DNA of 64,000 nucleotides from Sphingomonas sp. LT1P40 (GTDB taxonomy: Bacteria > Pseudomonadota > Alphaproteobacteria > Sphingomonadales > Sphingomonadaceae). The notes under the pieces were generated by a model that saw only the letters and a program-made list of their open reading frames with translations, did no database searches and was not told the DNA's origin. This document shows positions 29,926 to 38,097 of the stretch, piece after piece (the first letter of the stretch is position 1; each line of letters opens with the position of its first letter). The stretch lies in assembly GCF_036663835.1 (NCBI RefSeq), contig NZ_JAXOJT010000001.1:2232001-2296000 (forward strand), in the 5' to 3' direction. The position numbers were made by a program, and so were the translations under genes.

Positions 29926-32109
29926 ATGCCGACCGTCACGCTCACAAATACCCAGATCCGCACCGGAATGACACGCACCGGCGTTTTTCTGGGCGCAGGG
30001 CAGTTTACCTTTTCCATTCCCACCGTGCTCAGCATCTGGCCGACCTATGGCCCCGGCGAAGAGCAGGACGATGCCGCCTATTCGATCCTTAATGCCGCGC
30101 AGGCGAACGCGTTCCGCAACGCGTTGTCGCTGTGGGACGCGCTGATCGCACCCGATTTCGTGGAAGTCGCCGACGACGCGTCCACGCGCGGTGAAATCCG
30201 TGTCGGTTTTACCGGCTATGACATGGATCCGGGCACGGCCGCCTACGCCTATCTGCCGACATCGCAAACGCCGACCTCGTTCGTGAGCGACGTGTGGATC
30301 AACGCCACCGATGCCGGCGAGGATTTCAGTTCGGGTGCCAATTTCGATACGCTGCTGCACGAGCTGGGCCATGCGCTCGGACTCAAACACCCCTTCAGCG
30401 CGCCGGTGATCGAGGCTCCTTACGACAATCTGCGCTTTACGATCATGTCCTATACCTCGCCGGGCCGCGTGGTCAGCTTCAGTGCGCCGACTCCGACGTC
30501 GATCCAGTCGTCCTCCGCCGCAGTCGCAGCTTCGACGCCGATGGTGATCGACATCGCTGCCGTTCAGTTGCTCTATGGCGCAGAGACGACCACTTTTGCC
30601 GGCAATACCAACCACGTCCTGGTCGAGACCGATCCCACCGTGCGCACCATCTATGACGCCGGCGGCACCGACACGATGGACCTGTCGGCCACCACCCGGA
30701 ACAATATCGTCGACCTCACCCCCGGTTCCTATTCCAGTATCGGTTACTGGACCAAGGCGCAGCAGACCGCCTTTTGGCAGGCGCAGTTCGACCCGTTCTT
30801 CAACACCTTCATTTCGAACCAGATCAACCAGTCGACCACTTGGGAATGGCAGGACAATGTCGGCATCGCGCTGGGCACGATCATCGAGAATGTGATCGGC
30901 GGCAGCGGCAACGAGACGATGACCGGCAACGACGCCGACAATATGTTCTTCCTGCAAAATGGCGGCAACGACATTGTCAATGGCGGGGCCGGTAATGACG
31001 GTTTCTCGTTCGGCGCGGCATGGACCATCGCCGACGTCGTCAATGGCGGCGCAGGCACCAACGATCAGGTCGCACTGCAGGGCAATTATACCGGTGGCAG
31101 CGCGATCGCGCTGGGCGCGGCATCGATCACGGGTGTCGAGGTATTCACGCTGCTGGGCGGTGTAGGCAATGGCTATACGGTTTCGACCGTCGATGCGAAC
31201 GTCGCGGCGGGCGAGACGCTGACCTTCTTCGGGACCAATCTGGCGGCCGGCAACGCCTTCACCTTCAACGGCGCGCTCGAAACCGACGGATCGTTCCGCG
31301 TCTATGGCGGTGAGGGCCTCGACAGCTTTACCGGCGGCGCGGGCAATGACGGGTTCTGGTTCGGCCCCTCGCGCTTTACCGGGGCGGACACCGTCAACGG
31401 CGGCACGGGCACCAACGATCAGCTGGCGCTGGACGGCGATTACACGATCATCCTGACCAGCGCGTCGATGCAGGGGATCGAGGCCGTCACGTTGCAGGCC
31501 GGACCGGTCGGCGACCGCAACACATTCAACGTTACGGTCGATAACAGCGCGGTGCTGGCGGGACAGAATTTGACGATCTGGGGCCTGCTGACCACCAATG
31601 GCATGACCATCAACGGCGCGGGCGAGCTGGACGGGCGCCTGACCGTCATCGGCGGCACGGCGGGCGACACGATCACCGGCAGCTTGGGCAACGACCGAAT
31701 CTTTGGCGGCGGCGGTGCCGATATGCTGAACGGTGGCGTGGGCGGTATCGACACCTTCGTCTATGACGCGGTCAGCCAGTCGAACGGATCGGCCTATGAC
31801 ACGATCAGCGGGTTCGACCCCAATATCGACCTGCTCGATTTCAACTTCGCGGTCAGCGGCATTGCGGCAACGGTCAATGGCGGCAGCGTCGCGGCGGGAT
31901 CGATGAACGCCGATTTGACCGCGTTGCTGGGCGCCGGCCAGTTGGGCGTGGGTCAGGCGGTGCTGGTCAACGCCAGTTCGGGAAGTTTCGTCGGGCAGAG
32001 CATCCTGGTGGTCGATGCCAATGGCGTCGCCGGTTATCAGGCCGATCAAGATTATGTGATCGTCCTGACTACCCAATTGGGCACCATTCCACCCGATCCC
32101 TTCGTCTGA
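29926..32109 (+). CDS. Serralysin-like M10 metalloprotease with RTX repeats
   Basis: A 727-residue secreted protease. The zinc site HELGHALGLKH is at residues 145-155 and the Met-turn IMSY at about 173, together the serralysin signature. From about residue 325 glycine-rich RTX-type calcium-binding repeats follow (GGAGNDGFSFG, GGAGNDGFWFG, LGNDRIFGGGGADMLNGG), and the end carries the usual C-terminal type I secretion domain (DTISGFDPNIDLLDF). Two tandem units of about 115 residues start near 353 and 469, each with GTNDQxAL, an unusual internal duplication. No N-terminal signal peptide is present. An ABC exporter is encoded divergently, 122 bases away. Confidence 0.93.
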   Translation: MPTVTLTNTQIRTGMTRTGVFLGAGQFTFSIPTVLSIWPTYGPGEEQDDAAYSILNAAQANAFRNALSLWDALIAPDFVEVADDASTRGEIRVGFTGYDMDPGTAAYAYLPTSQTPTSFVSDVWINATDAGEDFSSGANFDTLLHELGHALGLKHPFSAPVIEAPYDNLRFTIMSYTSPGRVVSFSAPTPTSIQSSSAAVAASTPMVIDIAAVQLLYGAETTTFAGNTNHVLVETDPTVRTIYDAGGTDTMDLSATTRNNIVDLTPGSYSSIGYWTKAQQTAFWQAQFDPFFNTFISNQINQSTTWEWQDNVGIALGTIIENVIGGSGNETMTGNDADNMFFLQNGGNDIVNGGAGNDGFSFGAAWTIADVVNGGAGTNDQVALQGNYTGGSAIALGAASITGVEVFTLLGGVGNGYTVSTVDANVAAGETLTFFGTNLAAGNAFTFNGALETDGSFRVYGGEGLDSFTGGAGNDGFWFGPSRFTGADTVNGGTGTNDQLALDGDYTIILTSASMQGIEAVTLQAGPVGDRNTFNVTVDNSAVLAGQNLTIWGLLTTNGMTINGAGELDGRLTVIGGTAGDTITGSLGNDRIFGGGGADMLNGGVGGIDTFVYDAVSQSNGSAYDTISGFDPNIDLLDFNFAVSGIAATVNGGSVAAGSMNADLTALLGAGQLGVGQAVLVNASSGSFVGQSILVVDANGVAGYQADQDYVIVLTTQLGTIPPDPFV

Positions 32110-32172
32110 TCGGACTGGAATCCGCTGGCAAGCTGCGCCATTGGGGTCGTTCAGACAGGGAGACCCAAAGGC

Positions 32173-33285
32173 ATGAAGACCCGCGCCGCCGTCGCATTTG
32201 AAGCGAAACAGCCGCTCGAGATCGTCGAACTCGATCTGGAGGGTCCGAAAGCGGGCGAGGTGCTGGTCGAGATTATGGCGACCGGCATCTGCCATACCGA
32301 CGCTTACACGCTCGACGGGCTGGACAGCGAGGGTCTGTTCCCCAGCGTGCTGGGCCATGAGGGGGCCGGCATTGTCCGTGAGGTCGGACCCGGCGTCACC
32401 AGCGTAAAGCCCGGCGACCATGTCATTCCGCTCTACACCCCCGAATGCCGCCAGTGTAAATCGTGCCTTTCGGGCAAGACGAACCTGTGCACCGCGATCC
32501 GCGCGACGCAGGGCAAGGGGCTGATGCCCGATGGAACGAGCCGCTTCAGCTATAAGGGGCAGACAATCTTTCACTATATGGGCTGTTCTACCTTCTCGAA
32601 CTTCACCGTGCTGCCCGAAATTGCGGTCGCCAAGATCCGTGAAGACGCGCCGTTCAAGACGAGCTGTTACATCGGGTGCGGCGTCACCACCGGCGTCGGC
32701 GCGGTGGTCAACACGGCCAAGGTGCAGGTCGGCGACAATATCGTCGTGTTCGGGCTGGGCGGCATCGGACTCAACGTGCTGCAGGGCGCGCGGCTGGCGG
32801 GTGCTGGCAAGATCATCGGCGTCGACCTCAATCCCGACCGTGAAGAATGGGGTCGCCAGTTTGGCATGACCGACTTCATCGATGCGCGCGGCAAGTCGCG
32901 GGACGAGACGATTGCCACGATTCTGGCGCTGACCGATGGCGGGGCGGACTTCACCTTTGACTGCACCGGCAACACCGAAGTTATGCGCACTGCGCTTGAG
33001 GCCTGCCATCGCGGCTGGGGCACCAGCATCGTTATCGGCGTGGCGGAGGCGGGCAAGGAGATAGCCACGCGCCCGTTCCAGCTGGTCACCGGGCGCAACT
33101 GGCGCGGCACTGCGTTCGGCGGGGCAAAGGGGCGCACCGACGTGCCGAAGATCGTCGATTGGTATATGGACGGCAAGATCGCGATCGACCCGATGATCAC
33201 GCATGTCCTGTCGCTGGATGAAATCAACAAGGGGTTCGACCTGATGCATGCCGGTGAGAGCATCCGCAGCGTCGTCGTTTACTGA
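32173..33285 (+). CDS. frmA: S-(hydroxymethyl)glutathione dehydrogenase (class III alcohol dehydrogenase)
   Basis: A 370-residue zinc alcohol dehydrogenase. [17 protein letters not shown] and [17 protein letters not shown] hold the catalytic zinc ligands, [17 protein letters not shown] holds the structural zinc, and [13 protein letters not shown] is the NAD loop. The Thr-Asp-Ala-Tyr sequence and [18 protein letters not shown] are diagnostic of class III enzymes that oxidise the glutathione-formaldehyde adduct. It leads a formaldehyde operon with a VOC gene, purU and fghA. Confidence 0.96.
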   Translation: MKTRAAVAFEAKQPLEIVELDLEGPKAGEVLVEIMATGICHTDAYTLDGLDSEGLFPSVLGHEGAGIVREVGPGVTSVKPGDHVIPLYTPECRQCKSCLSGKTNLCTAIRATQGKGLMPDGTSRFSYKGQTIFHYMGCSTFSNFTVLPEIAVAKIREDAPFKTSCYIGCGVTTGVGAVVNTAKVQVGDNIVVFGLGGIGLNVLQGARLAGAGKIIGVDLNPDREEWGRQFGMTDFIDARGKSRDETIATILALTDGGADFTFDCTGNTEVMRTALEACHRGWGTSIVIGVAEAGKEIATRPFQLVTGRNWRGTAFGGAKGRTDVPKIVDWYMDGKIAIDPMITHVLSLDEINKGFDLMHAGESIRSVVVY

Positions 33286-33306
33286 TAACAACGAGGGAGA
33301 GGGATC

Positions 33307-33690
33307 ATGTTCAGCCATGTCATGCTGGGCGCCGACGACGTGTCGGTGTCCAAGGATTTCTACGACGCCACGCTGGGCGCATTGGGTGCCCGGCCCGGCC
33401 GGGTCGATCCGAAGGGACGCGCATTCTATATGCATAATGGCGGCGTGTTCATGCTGAGCAATCCGATCGACGGCAAGTCGGCGTGCCATGCCAATGGCGG
33501 GACGGTCGGCTTTGCTGCCGACAGCCCGGAGCAGGTCGAGGCGTGGCATGCCGCTGGGCTGGCGCATGGCGGCACCGCCATCGAGGACCCGCCGGGCGTG
33601 CGTTCCAACGCATTTGGCAGCCTGTATCTGGCGTATCTGCGCGATCCGGCGGGCAACAAGGTCTGCGCATCGCACCGCATTCCGGCGTGA
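33307..33690 (+). CDS. VOC family protein (glyoxalase-like)
   Basis: A 127-residue metal-fold protein of the vicinal-oxygen-chelate family. The opening FSHVMLGADDVSVSKDFYD and the closing YLAYLRDPAGNKVCASHR are typical of single-domain members with two beta-alpha-beta-beta-beta modules. Its position between frmA and purU suggests a glutathione-adduct or aldehyde-related role, but the reaction is unknown. ATG 33307 follows GAGGGAGAGGG. Its stop overlaps the GTG of purU (GTGA). Confidence 0.85.
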   Translation: MFSHVMLGADDVSVSKDFYDATLGALGARPGRVDPKGRAFYMHNGGVFMLSNPIDGKSACHANGGTVGFAADSPEQVEAWHAAGLAHGGTAIEDPPGVRSNAFGSLYLAYLRDPAGNKVCASHRIPA

Positions 33691-34550
33691 GCGATACCGG
33701 CTGGATCCTGACGCTCACCTGTGCCGACCGCGTCGGAATCGTGGCCGGGGTCAGCGGGTTCTTGGCACGGCATGACGGGTTCATCCTCGACAGCCAGCAA
33801 TATGCCGATCTGGACACCGGGCGCTTCTTCATGCGCGTCGTCTTCACCAGCGGCGGGCCGGGGTTTCCGGACGGGCGGGAGGCGCTGGTCGCGGCGTTCA
33901 CGCCGGTCGCTGCCGAGTTCGAGCTCGACTGGGGGCTGTCGGCACGGGCCGAGAAGCCGAAGCTGGTGGTCGCGGTGTCAAAGGGGACACATTGCCTGAA
34001 CGACCTGCTCCACCGCCAGCAATCGGGTACGCTGTCGGCGCAGATCGTCGCCGTCGTCTCCAACCATGACCGGCTGCGCAGCCTGACCGAATGGCATGGC
34101 GTGCCGTACCATTATCTGCCGGTCGCGGACGGCGACAATGCCGCGCAGGAGCGGCGGATCGAGGACGTGATGGCCGAGGTCGGCGCGCCCTATCTGGTGC
34201 TCGCGCGTTATATGCAGATCCTGACCGCCGAATTCGCCGAGCGGATGGCGGGGCGCTGCGTCAATATCCATCACAGCTTCCTGCCCGGGTTCAAGGGCGC
34301 GAAGCCCTATCACCGGGCGCATGACCGCGGGGTCAAGCTGATCGGCGCGACCGCGCATTTCGTCACCGGCGACCTGGATGAAGGGCCGATCATCGAACAG
34401 GCGGTCGAGCGTGTCGATCATCGTGACGGCGTCGATGACCTGATCCGCATCGGCCGCGATATCGAGGCACAGGTGCTGGCCCGTGCCGTCGATGCGCTGG
34501 GCGAGCGGCGCGTCTTCCTCAACGGCAACCGGACGGTGATGTTCAGATGA
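33687..34550 (+). CDS. purU: Formyltetrahydrofolate deformylase
   Basis: A 287-residue enzyme that hydrolyses 10-formyl-THF to THF and formate. The N-terminal ACT domain starts at WILTLTCADRVGIVAGVSGF and has the RVVFTSGG segment; the formyltransferase-fold domain follows (KLVVAVSKGTHCLNDLL). Catalytic Asn-His-Asp lie in VNIHHSFLPGFKGAKPY and TGDLDEGPIIEQ. GTG 33687 overlaps the VOC stop, and the stop overlaps fghA (ATGA). In this operon it lets one-carbon units on folate also be drained to formate. Confidence 0.94.
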   Translation: MSDTGWILTLTCADRVGIVAGVSGFLARHDGFILDSQQYADLDTGRFFMRVVFTSGGPGFPDGREALVAAFTPVAAEFELDWGLSARAEKPKLVVAVSKGTHCLNDLLHRQQSGTLSAQIVAVVSNHDRLRSLTEWHGVPYHYLPVADGDNAAQERRIEDVMAEVGAPYLVLARYMQILTAEFAERMAGRCVNIHHSFLPGFKGAKPYHRAHDRGVKLIGATAHFVTGDLDEGPIIEQAVERVDHRDGVDDLIRIGRDIEAQVLARAVDALGERRVFLNGNRTVMFR

Positions 34551-35389
34551 CCCTCGAAACGCTCTCCACCAATATCGCCCATGGCGGGACGCAGGGCGTG
34601 TATCGCCACGCATCCACCACCACCGGCACCCCGATGACCTTCTCCGTCTTCGTCCCCGCGCATGAAGCCGGTGCGCGGCTCCCGGTGCTGTGGTTCCTGT
34701 CCGGCCTGACCTGTACCCATGCCAACGTCACCGAAAAGGGCGAGTACCGCGCGGCATGCGCCGAACATGGCGTCATCTTCATCGCCCCCGATACGTCGCC
34801 GCGCGGTGACGATGTGCCCGACGACGACGCCTATGATTTCGGCAAGGGCGCGGGCTTCTACGTCGACGCGACCGAGGAACCGTGGGCGGCGAATTACCGG
34901 ATGCGGTCGTACATCGAGGACGAACTGCCCGCACTGATCCTGCGCGAATTCGCCGCTGCCGACCTCTCCCGACAGGGGATTACCGGCCATTCGATGGGCG
35001 GGCACGGCGCGCTGACCATCGGCTTGCGCAATCCCGACCGGTTCAAGTCCGTATCCGCCTTCGCCCCGATCGTATCGCCGCTACACTGCCCGTGGGGGGA
35101 GAAGGCGCTGACGGGGTATCTGGGCGCGAACCGTGAGGATTGGCGGACTTACGATGCCTGCGCGATGATCGCCGACGGGATGCGCGTGCCGGAAATCCTG
35201 GTGGATCAGGGGGATGCCGACAATTTCCTGACCGACCAGCTGAAGCCCGAATTGCTGGCCGAGGCGGTGAAGGGCACCGGCATCGACCTGACGCTGCGGA
35301 TTCAGCGGGGGTACGACCATAGCTATTATTTCATATCGACCTTTCTGCCCGAGCATGTCGGGTGGCATGCGGCGCGGTTGAAGCGCTGA
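34547..35389 (+). CDS. fghA: S-formylglutathione hydrolase
   Basis: A 280-residue esterase-family serine hydrolase that splits S-formylglutathione to formate and glutathione, the second step after frmA. Markers are PVLWFLSGLTCTHANVTEKGE, the nucleophile elbow GHSMGGHGALTIGL, Asp in LVDQGDADNFL and the catalytic His in RGYDHSYYFISTF. The ATGA overlap with purU shows translational coupling. It is the last gene of the operon. Confidence 0.96.
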   Translation: MTLETLSTNIAHGGTQGVYRHASTTTGTPMTFSVFVPAHEAGARLPVLWFLSGLTCTHANVTEKGEYRAACAEHGVIFIAPDTSPRGDDVPDDDAYDFGKGAGFYVDATEEPWAANYRMRSYIEDELPALILREFAAADLSRQGITGHSMGGHGALTIGLRNPDRFKSVSAFAPIVSPLHCPWGEKALTGYLGANREDWRTYDACAMIADGMRVPEILVDQGDADNFLTDQLKPELLAEAVKGTGIDLTLRIQRGYDHSYYFISTFLPEHVGWHAARLKR

Positions 35390-35758
35390 TCCGGGGCGTT
35401 CGGCGGCGGAAATGCTCCAGCCGAGAATGCTGCGAGTGATCGCCGGTGCCGGCAAAGGGGGTGGCCGGCGGCGAGACCGGCGCGCCAAGGCATAATGCCG
35501 CGCGGGAGATCTTGCGCGACCGGCGTTTGGTGGGGCGATGGTTGCGGCGCTGAGCGAGGTTCAACCGCGGTGGTGACGCGGACCGACTGACGCGGTTGAC
35601 GCAAAAGAGGTGTTCGGGGCCAAGACGCCGGGTTCGGGACCGGAAGCGGCCGGCATTGCGACGGGGGCGCGACACCAACGCGACAGGCGCGCGACGATGG
35701 CGGAACCCCGGCGTGACCGCGGCGCGAGGGGTTTTAACGCCAGGGCGACCGGTCGATG
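35390..35758. other. Intergenic interval without a supported gene
   Basis: About 370 bases between fghA and the HTH gene. Open frames exist on both strands because of the high GC content, but none shows a recognisable motif or a good start. It holds many short CG-rich words (for example CGGCGCG) and a GTTGACGCAAAAGAGG patch. It may be the decayed tail of the HTH gene region. Nothing else is seen. Confidence 0.5.
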
Positions 35759-36088
35759 TCATGGATGCGCCGGCGACGCGACGCCCGGACGACCGGAGGC
35801 GACGGCGGGACGCGGGGCGAGCGGATCGGGCGCGAAGGGATCGGCGAGGCATGCGGCGTGGAGCCGGAGCGCGCGACCCCAGGCGTGATCGAACGGCGTG
35901 CCGGTGAGGCGGTTGCGCAAGGCGTGGGCGCTGGAGCGAGACATGCCGGCGGCGCGCGCGGCACGGGCGATACTGCCGGTTTCGACAAGCGCGGCGAGGA
36001 AGATGCGCTGGCGGGCCGGTGTCCAGTGGTTGCGAGGGGGTGGTTGGGTACCGGGCATGGTGGCCTCGGTGGGGTGATCGTGTTTCAT
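35759..36088 (-). CDS. Small HTH-domain protein
   Basis: A 109-residue protein with a helix-turn-helix at about residues 25-60: WTPARQRIFLAALVETGSI, then ARAAGMSRSSAHALRNRL. This resembles small sphingomonad HTH proteins with a phage or terminase-like look. The part after residue 75 is Pro/Ala-rich and may be a natural tail or the effect of decay. The ATG at 36088 has AGGAG seven bases upstream. It is divergent from the antitoxin-like gene. Confidence 0.6.
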   Translation of the reverse strand: MKHDHPTEATMPGTQPPPRNHWTPARQRIFLAALVETGSIARAARAAGMSRSSAHALRNRLTGTPFDHAWGRALRLHAACLADPFAPDPLAPRPAVASGRPGVASPAHP

Positions 36089-36174
36089 GATGCGGCTCCT
36101 GTGGCTTGATGGAGCCTATGCAGTTAGCCTATTTGGTTCGTGTAGGAAAATCGGAGAGTGTGAGGCAGGCATGA

Positions 36175-36203
36175 TTGTGTGGTGGCTGCGGCAGGTGTAA
36201 TCT
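36175..36203 (+). promoter_or_regulatory. Probable promoter of the antitoxin-like pair
   Basis: TTGTGT at 36175-36180 and TAATCT at 36198-36203 are separated by 17 bases, a good sigma-70-like pair. The expected start site falls at or very near the ATG at 36210, so the mRNA would be leaderless, consistent with no ribosome-binding site. Confidence 0.4.
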
Positions 36204-36209
36204 TTGCCC

Positions 36210-36398
36210 ATGAGTTCCGAGCGGTCCCTGTTCGATCATGAAGACCCGGCGGCGGAAGCTGGCGCCGATGCGCGTGCCGATGCCGATGTGAAGGCCGGGC
36301 GGCTGATCAGCCACGATGCGGTGAAGCACTGGATTGCTTCATGGGGCAGTGACGAACCCCTGCCGCGCCCGCAAGTCGGAGTCTTGTTATACCCATGA
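36210..36398 (+). CDS. Antitoxin-like small protein (ParD/RelB-partner type)
   Basis: A 62-residue protein. The motif ADADVKAGRLISHDAVKHWIASWG matches the N-terminal, toxin-binding end of short chromosomal antitoxins that pair with RelE/ParE toxins, where AGR-h-SHE-x-V-x-x-W-L is usual. The LPRPQVGV tail also fits. No RelE/ParE gene follows. ATG 36210 was preferred to the TTG at 36204. Its stop overlaps the next gene (ATGA). Confidence 0.6.
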   Translation: MSSERSLFDHEDPAAEAGADARADADVKAGRLISHDAVKHWIASWGSDEPLPRPQVGVLLYP

Positions 36399-36574
36399 AA
36401 GTCGTGACCCGTCCTGCCGACAAGATCGACGGTGCCGAGGATGTCGCCGATTGCGGATACGATGCGTGGAAGCGGGCAAAGGTGGAGGGCGGTTTGGCAC
36501 AGGCACAGGACCGCAGCGCGATGATCCCGGTGGAACGGTTGCTGCGTGACTTGGGGTTCAGCAGGAGTGGCTGA
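36395..36574 (+). CDS. Second antitoxin-like small protein
   Basis: A 59-residue protein reading MKVVTRPADKIDGAEDVA and then YDAWKRAKVEGGLAQAQDRS, ending IPVERLLRDLGFSRSG. The DAW-x-RAKVE segment resembles StbD/RelB-type stability proteins, which usually sit in front of a toxin gene. Its start overlaps the previous stop (ATGA), so both are made together. A toxin does not follow; instead come REP-like repeats and a GIY-YIG gene. The pair could be a remnant of two modules, or a two-protein module of unknown kind. Confidence 0.55.
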   Translation: MKVVTRPADKIDGAEDVADCGYDAWKRAKVEGGLAQAQDRSAMIPVERLLRDLGFSRSG

Positions 36575-36590
36575 TCGCATCGCTTGTGGA

Positions 36591-36689
36591 CCGGTAGGCC
36601 CCGGAACAAGTCCGGGGTGACGGTTAGGGGTCTGGTGAGCGGCGCCTTTTTCCTCTTCGTCACCCCGGCCTTGTGCCGGGGCCTACCGG
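36591..36689. repeat. REP-like inverted repeat pair, left of GIY-YIG gene
   Basis: Two 32-base units, 36591-36622 and 36658-36689, are inverted copies with 30 of 32 bases matching. Each unit has its own hairpin, CCCCGG-AACAAGT-CCGGGG in the first, so the pair is built like a bacterial BIME (two inverted REP units). It ends ten bases before the GIY-YIG start. Similar units follow the gene. Confidence 0.8.
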
Positions 36690-36699
36690 GCGGCACACT

Positions 36700-37032
36700 A
36701 TGGCTTCGATGATCGAGCGACTCCCCTGCGTCTATATCCTTGCCAGCCGGTATAACGGGACGTTGTATGTCGGCGTTACCTCCAACCTGATCGGACGGCT
36801 CCTCCAGCATCGCGACGAGACGTTCGGCGGATTCACCAAGAAATGGGGGATCAAGCGGCTGGTCTATTACGAGGTCGCCGAGACGATGGAGGCCGCGATC
36901 CGGCGTGAGAAGCAGCTGAAGCGATATCGGCGCGACTGGAAGCGCAATCTGATCGAGCGCGAGAATCCGGCGTGGAATGATCTGGCGCTGGAGGTTGGGG
37001 CTGGAGCTGCTGGCGGTGGTGGCGAGCGGTGA
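36700..37032 (+). CDS. GIY-YIG nuclease family protein
   Basis: A 110-residue single-domain GIY-YIG protein of the UPF0213 kind. The catalytic motif is CVYILASRYNGTLYVGVTSNL, then RLLQHR and FTKKWGIKRLVYYE, and a Glu in RREKQLKRYRRDWK. The start is ATG 36700 (36709 also possible). REP-like repeats lie 10 bases upstream and directly after its stop, an arrangement like that of REP-associated transposases (RAYTs) but with a different enzyme. It may move, trim or restrict such repeats; this is inference. Confidence 0.85.
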   Translation: MASMIERLPCVYILASRYNGTLYVGVTSNLIGRLLQHRDETFGGFTKKWGIKRLVYYEVAETMEAAIRREKQLKRYRRDWKRNLIERENPAWNDLALEVGAGAAGGGGER

Positions 37033-37140
37033 GGTGGACCCCGGGAGAAGGCCGGGGTGGCGGATACGGTGGAGTTTGCCGTAGCCCCGCCGCCCCTATC
37101 GCCCCTTCGTCACCCCGGACTTGTTCCAAAATCCGCCGGG
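37033..37140. repeat. REP-like inverted repeat pair, right of GIY-YIG gene
   Basis: A unit at 37035-37062 (GGACCCCGGGAGAAGGCCGG within it) and an inverted unit starting at 37108 (CGTCACCCCGGACTTGTTCC). The second agrees with the left pair at 18 of its first 20 bases, then diverges. The first begins two bases after the GIY-YIG stop codon. Divergence is greater here than in the left pair. Confidence 0.7.
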
Positions 37141-37178
37141 TGGCGGGGCGTATGGTAAAGGCGTCACGTCCAACAGCT

Positions 37179-38084
37179 TCATTTGTCCATGTTAAGCAAG
37201 GCATCAGGATTGTTCAAATAATGTCGCTCAAGCGTGTCTCCGTTCTTAATAAGAAGCGCTTCGAGTCCAAACCGCTTGGCAATTTCCTTCTCCATGAATC
37301 GGCCTAAGAACTTACCACTCATGCCACCCTCGAAAGCTCTTGAGTTGAAATAATTCCGCAGAGATAGGCGATAAATCGCCTCTGCCGATAGGTTATGGAA
37401 GAAGTGATACTTTTCCACTAAACGGCAGAAATGATTCCTTCCTTCTCCAAAAGCGCAGTTCATTGCTAGCAATTGAAGTTCCGACTCACTCAACTTTGCC
37501 CGAAGGAATAGCATCAGCCGAACAGAATTGTGGGAAAGGTCATCTGTTATAATTACTAAGTGATATAGAAATCTGAAATAGTGCCCAAATGTATCCTTAT
37601 GGTCATCAAACCATTTTGCGTAGGCCAGCTCGGCATCTTGTCCGATTTTTCCCTCTACGGCGTCCGAAGCTTCGCGGGCAAATAGCCCAATAGCATCTCG
37701 CCCGGTCCTTAATAGCGGCCCCGATGAGTGATGCTGTACATAGCGAGCGCTTGCCACAATTTCTTCGAACGCTGACAGAAGCTGGAAAAAGCGTACGTCG
37801 AAATCTCGATCATCCGCTTGCATGCGATCCTCCAACCGCTGCTTTTCCAGTTTTCGAATTTCCTCGCGCTGCAGGCCCACCGCAGACCAAGCCCCAACGG
37901 CAGCAACCGCCGCCATCAGCGCGCTGGCTGGACCGAACGAATCCCCGAACGTCCCAGACAGCGAGAAGTCCATAGGAACGAACGCCCTACCGCTTGCTGC
38001 CAAATAACCCTGAACGACGACCGCCCCTAAGTAGAGGCATCCGAATAGCACGATAGTATGCAGATACCCCCATTTTATACGCAA
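37179..38084 (-). CDS. Putative phage abortive infection protein, AbiC-like membrane protein
   Basis: A 301-residue protein with two membrane helices near the start (LHTIVLFGCLYLGAVVVQG; FGPASALMAAVAAVGAWSAV), then a basic/acidic coiled stretch (REEIRKLEKQRLEDRM), and a helical domain with RFFQLLSAFEEIVASARYV, HYFRFLYHLVIITDD and RAKLSESELQLLAMN. This order matches the putAbiC family, a phage-exclusion candidate. GC is about 40-47% in the lines counted (37441-37560), against about 65% around it, so it was acquired by transfer. The TTG 38084 start has GAGGG 8-10 bases ahead, just after the nrdB stop; an ATG at 38147 would overlap nrdB by 50 bases. Confidence 0.75.
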   Translation of the reverse strand: MRIKWGYLHTIVLFGCLYLGAVVVQGYLAASGRAFVPMDFSLSGTFGDSFGPASALMAAVAAVGAWSAVGLQREEIRKLEKQRLEDRMQADDRDFDVRFFQLLSAFEEIVASARYVQHHSSGPLLRTGRDAIGLFAREASDAVEGKIGQDAELAYAKWFDDHKDTFGHYFRFLYHLVIITDDLSHNSVRLMLFLRAKLSESELQLLAMNCAFGEGRNHFCRLVEKYHFFHNLSAEAIYRLSLRNYFNSRAFEGGMSGKFLGRFMEKEIAKRFGLEALLIKNGDTLERHYLNNPDALLNMDK

Positions 38085-38097
38085 CTTATGCGCCCTC

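Noticed and set aside
29884..33675. A very long open frame (about 1,260 codons) on the minus strand, antisense to the serralysin and frmA genes
   Set aside because: It overlaps well-supported genes, has no recognised motif, and such frames arise from the high third-position GC of the real genes.
35331..35852. Protein-coding frame after the HTH gene on the minus strand
   Set aside because: Arg/Ser-rich low-complexity translation with no motif or start signal.
37033..37140. CRISPR-like appearance of the repeats around the GIY-YIG gene
   Set aside because: There are only two pairs in inverted orientation with unequal spacing and no spacers; REP-type elements explain them better.
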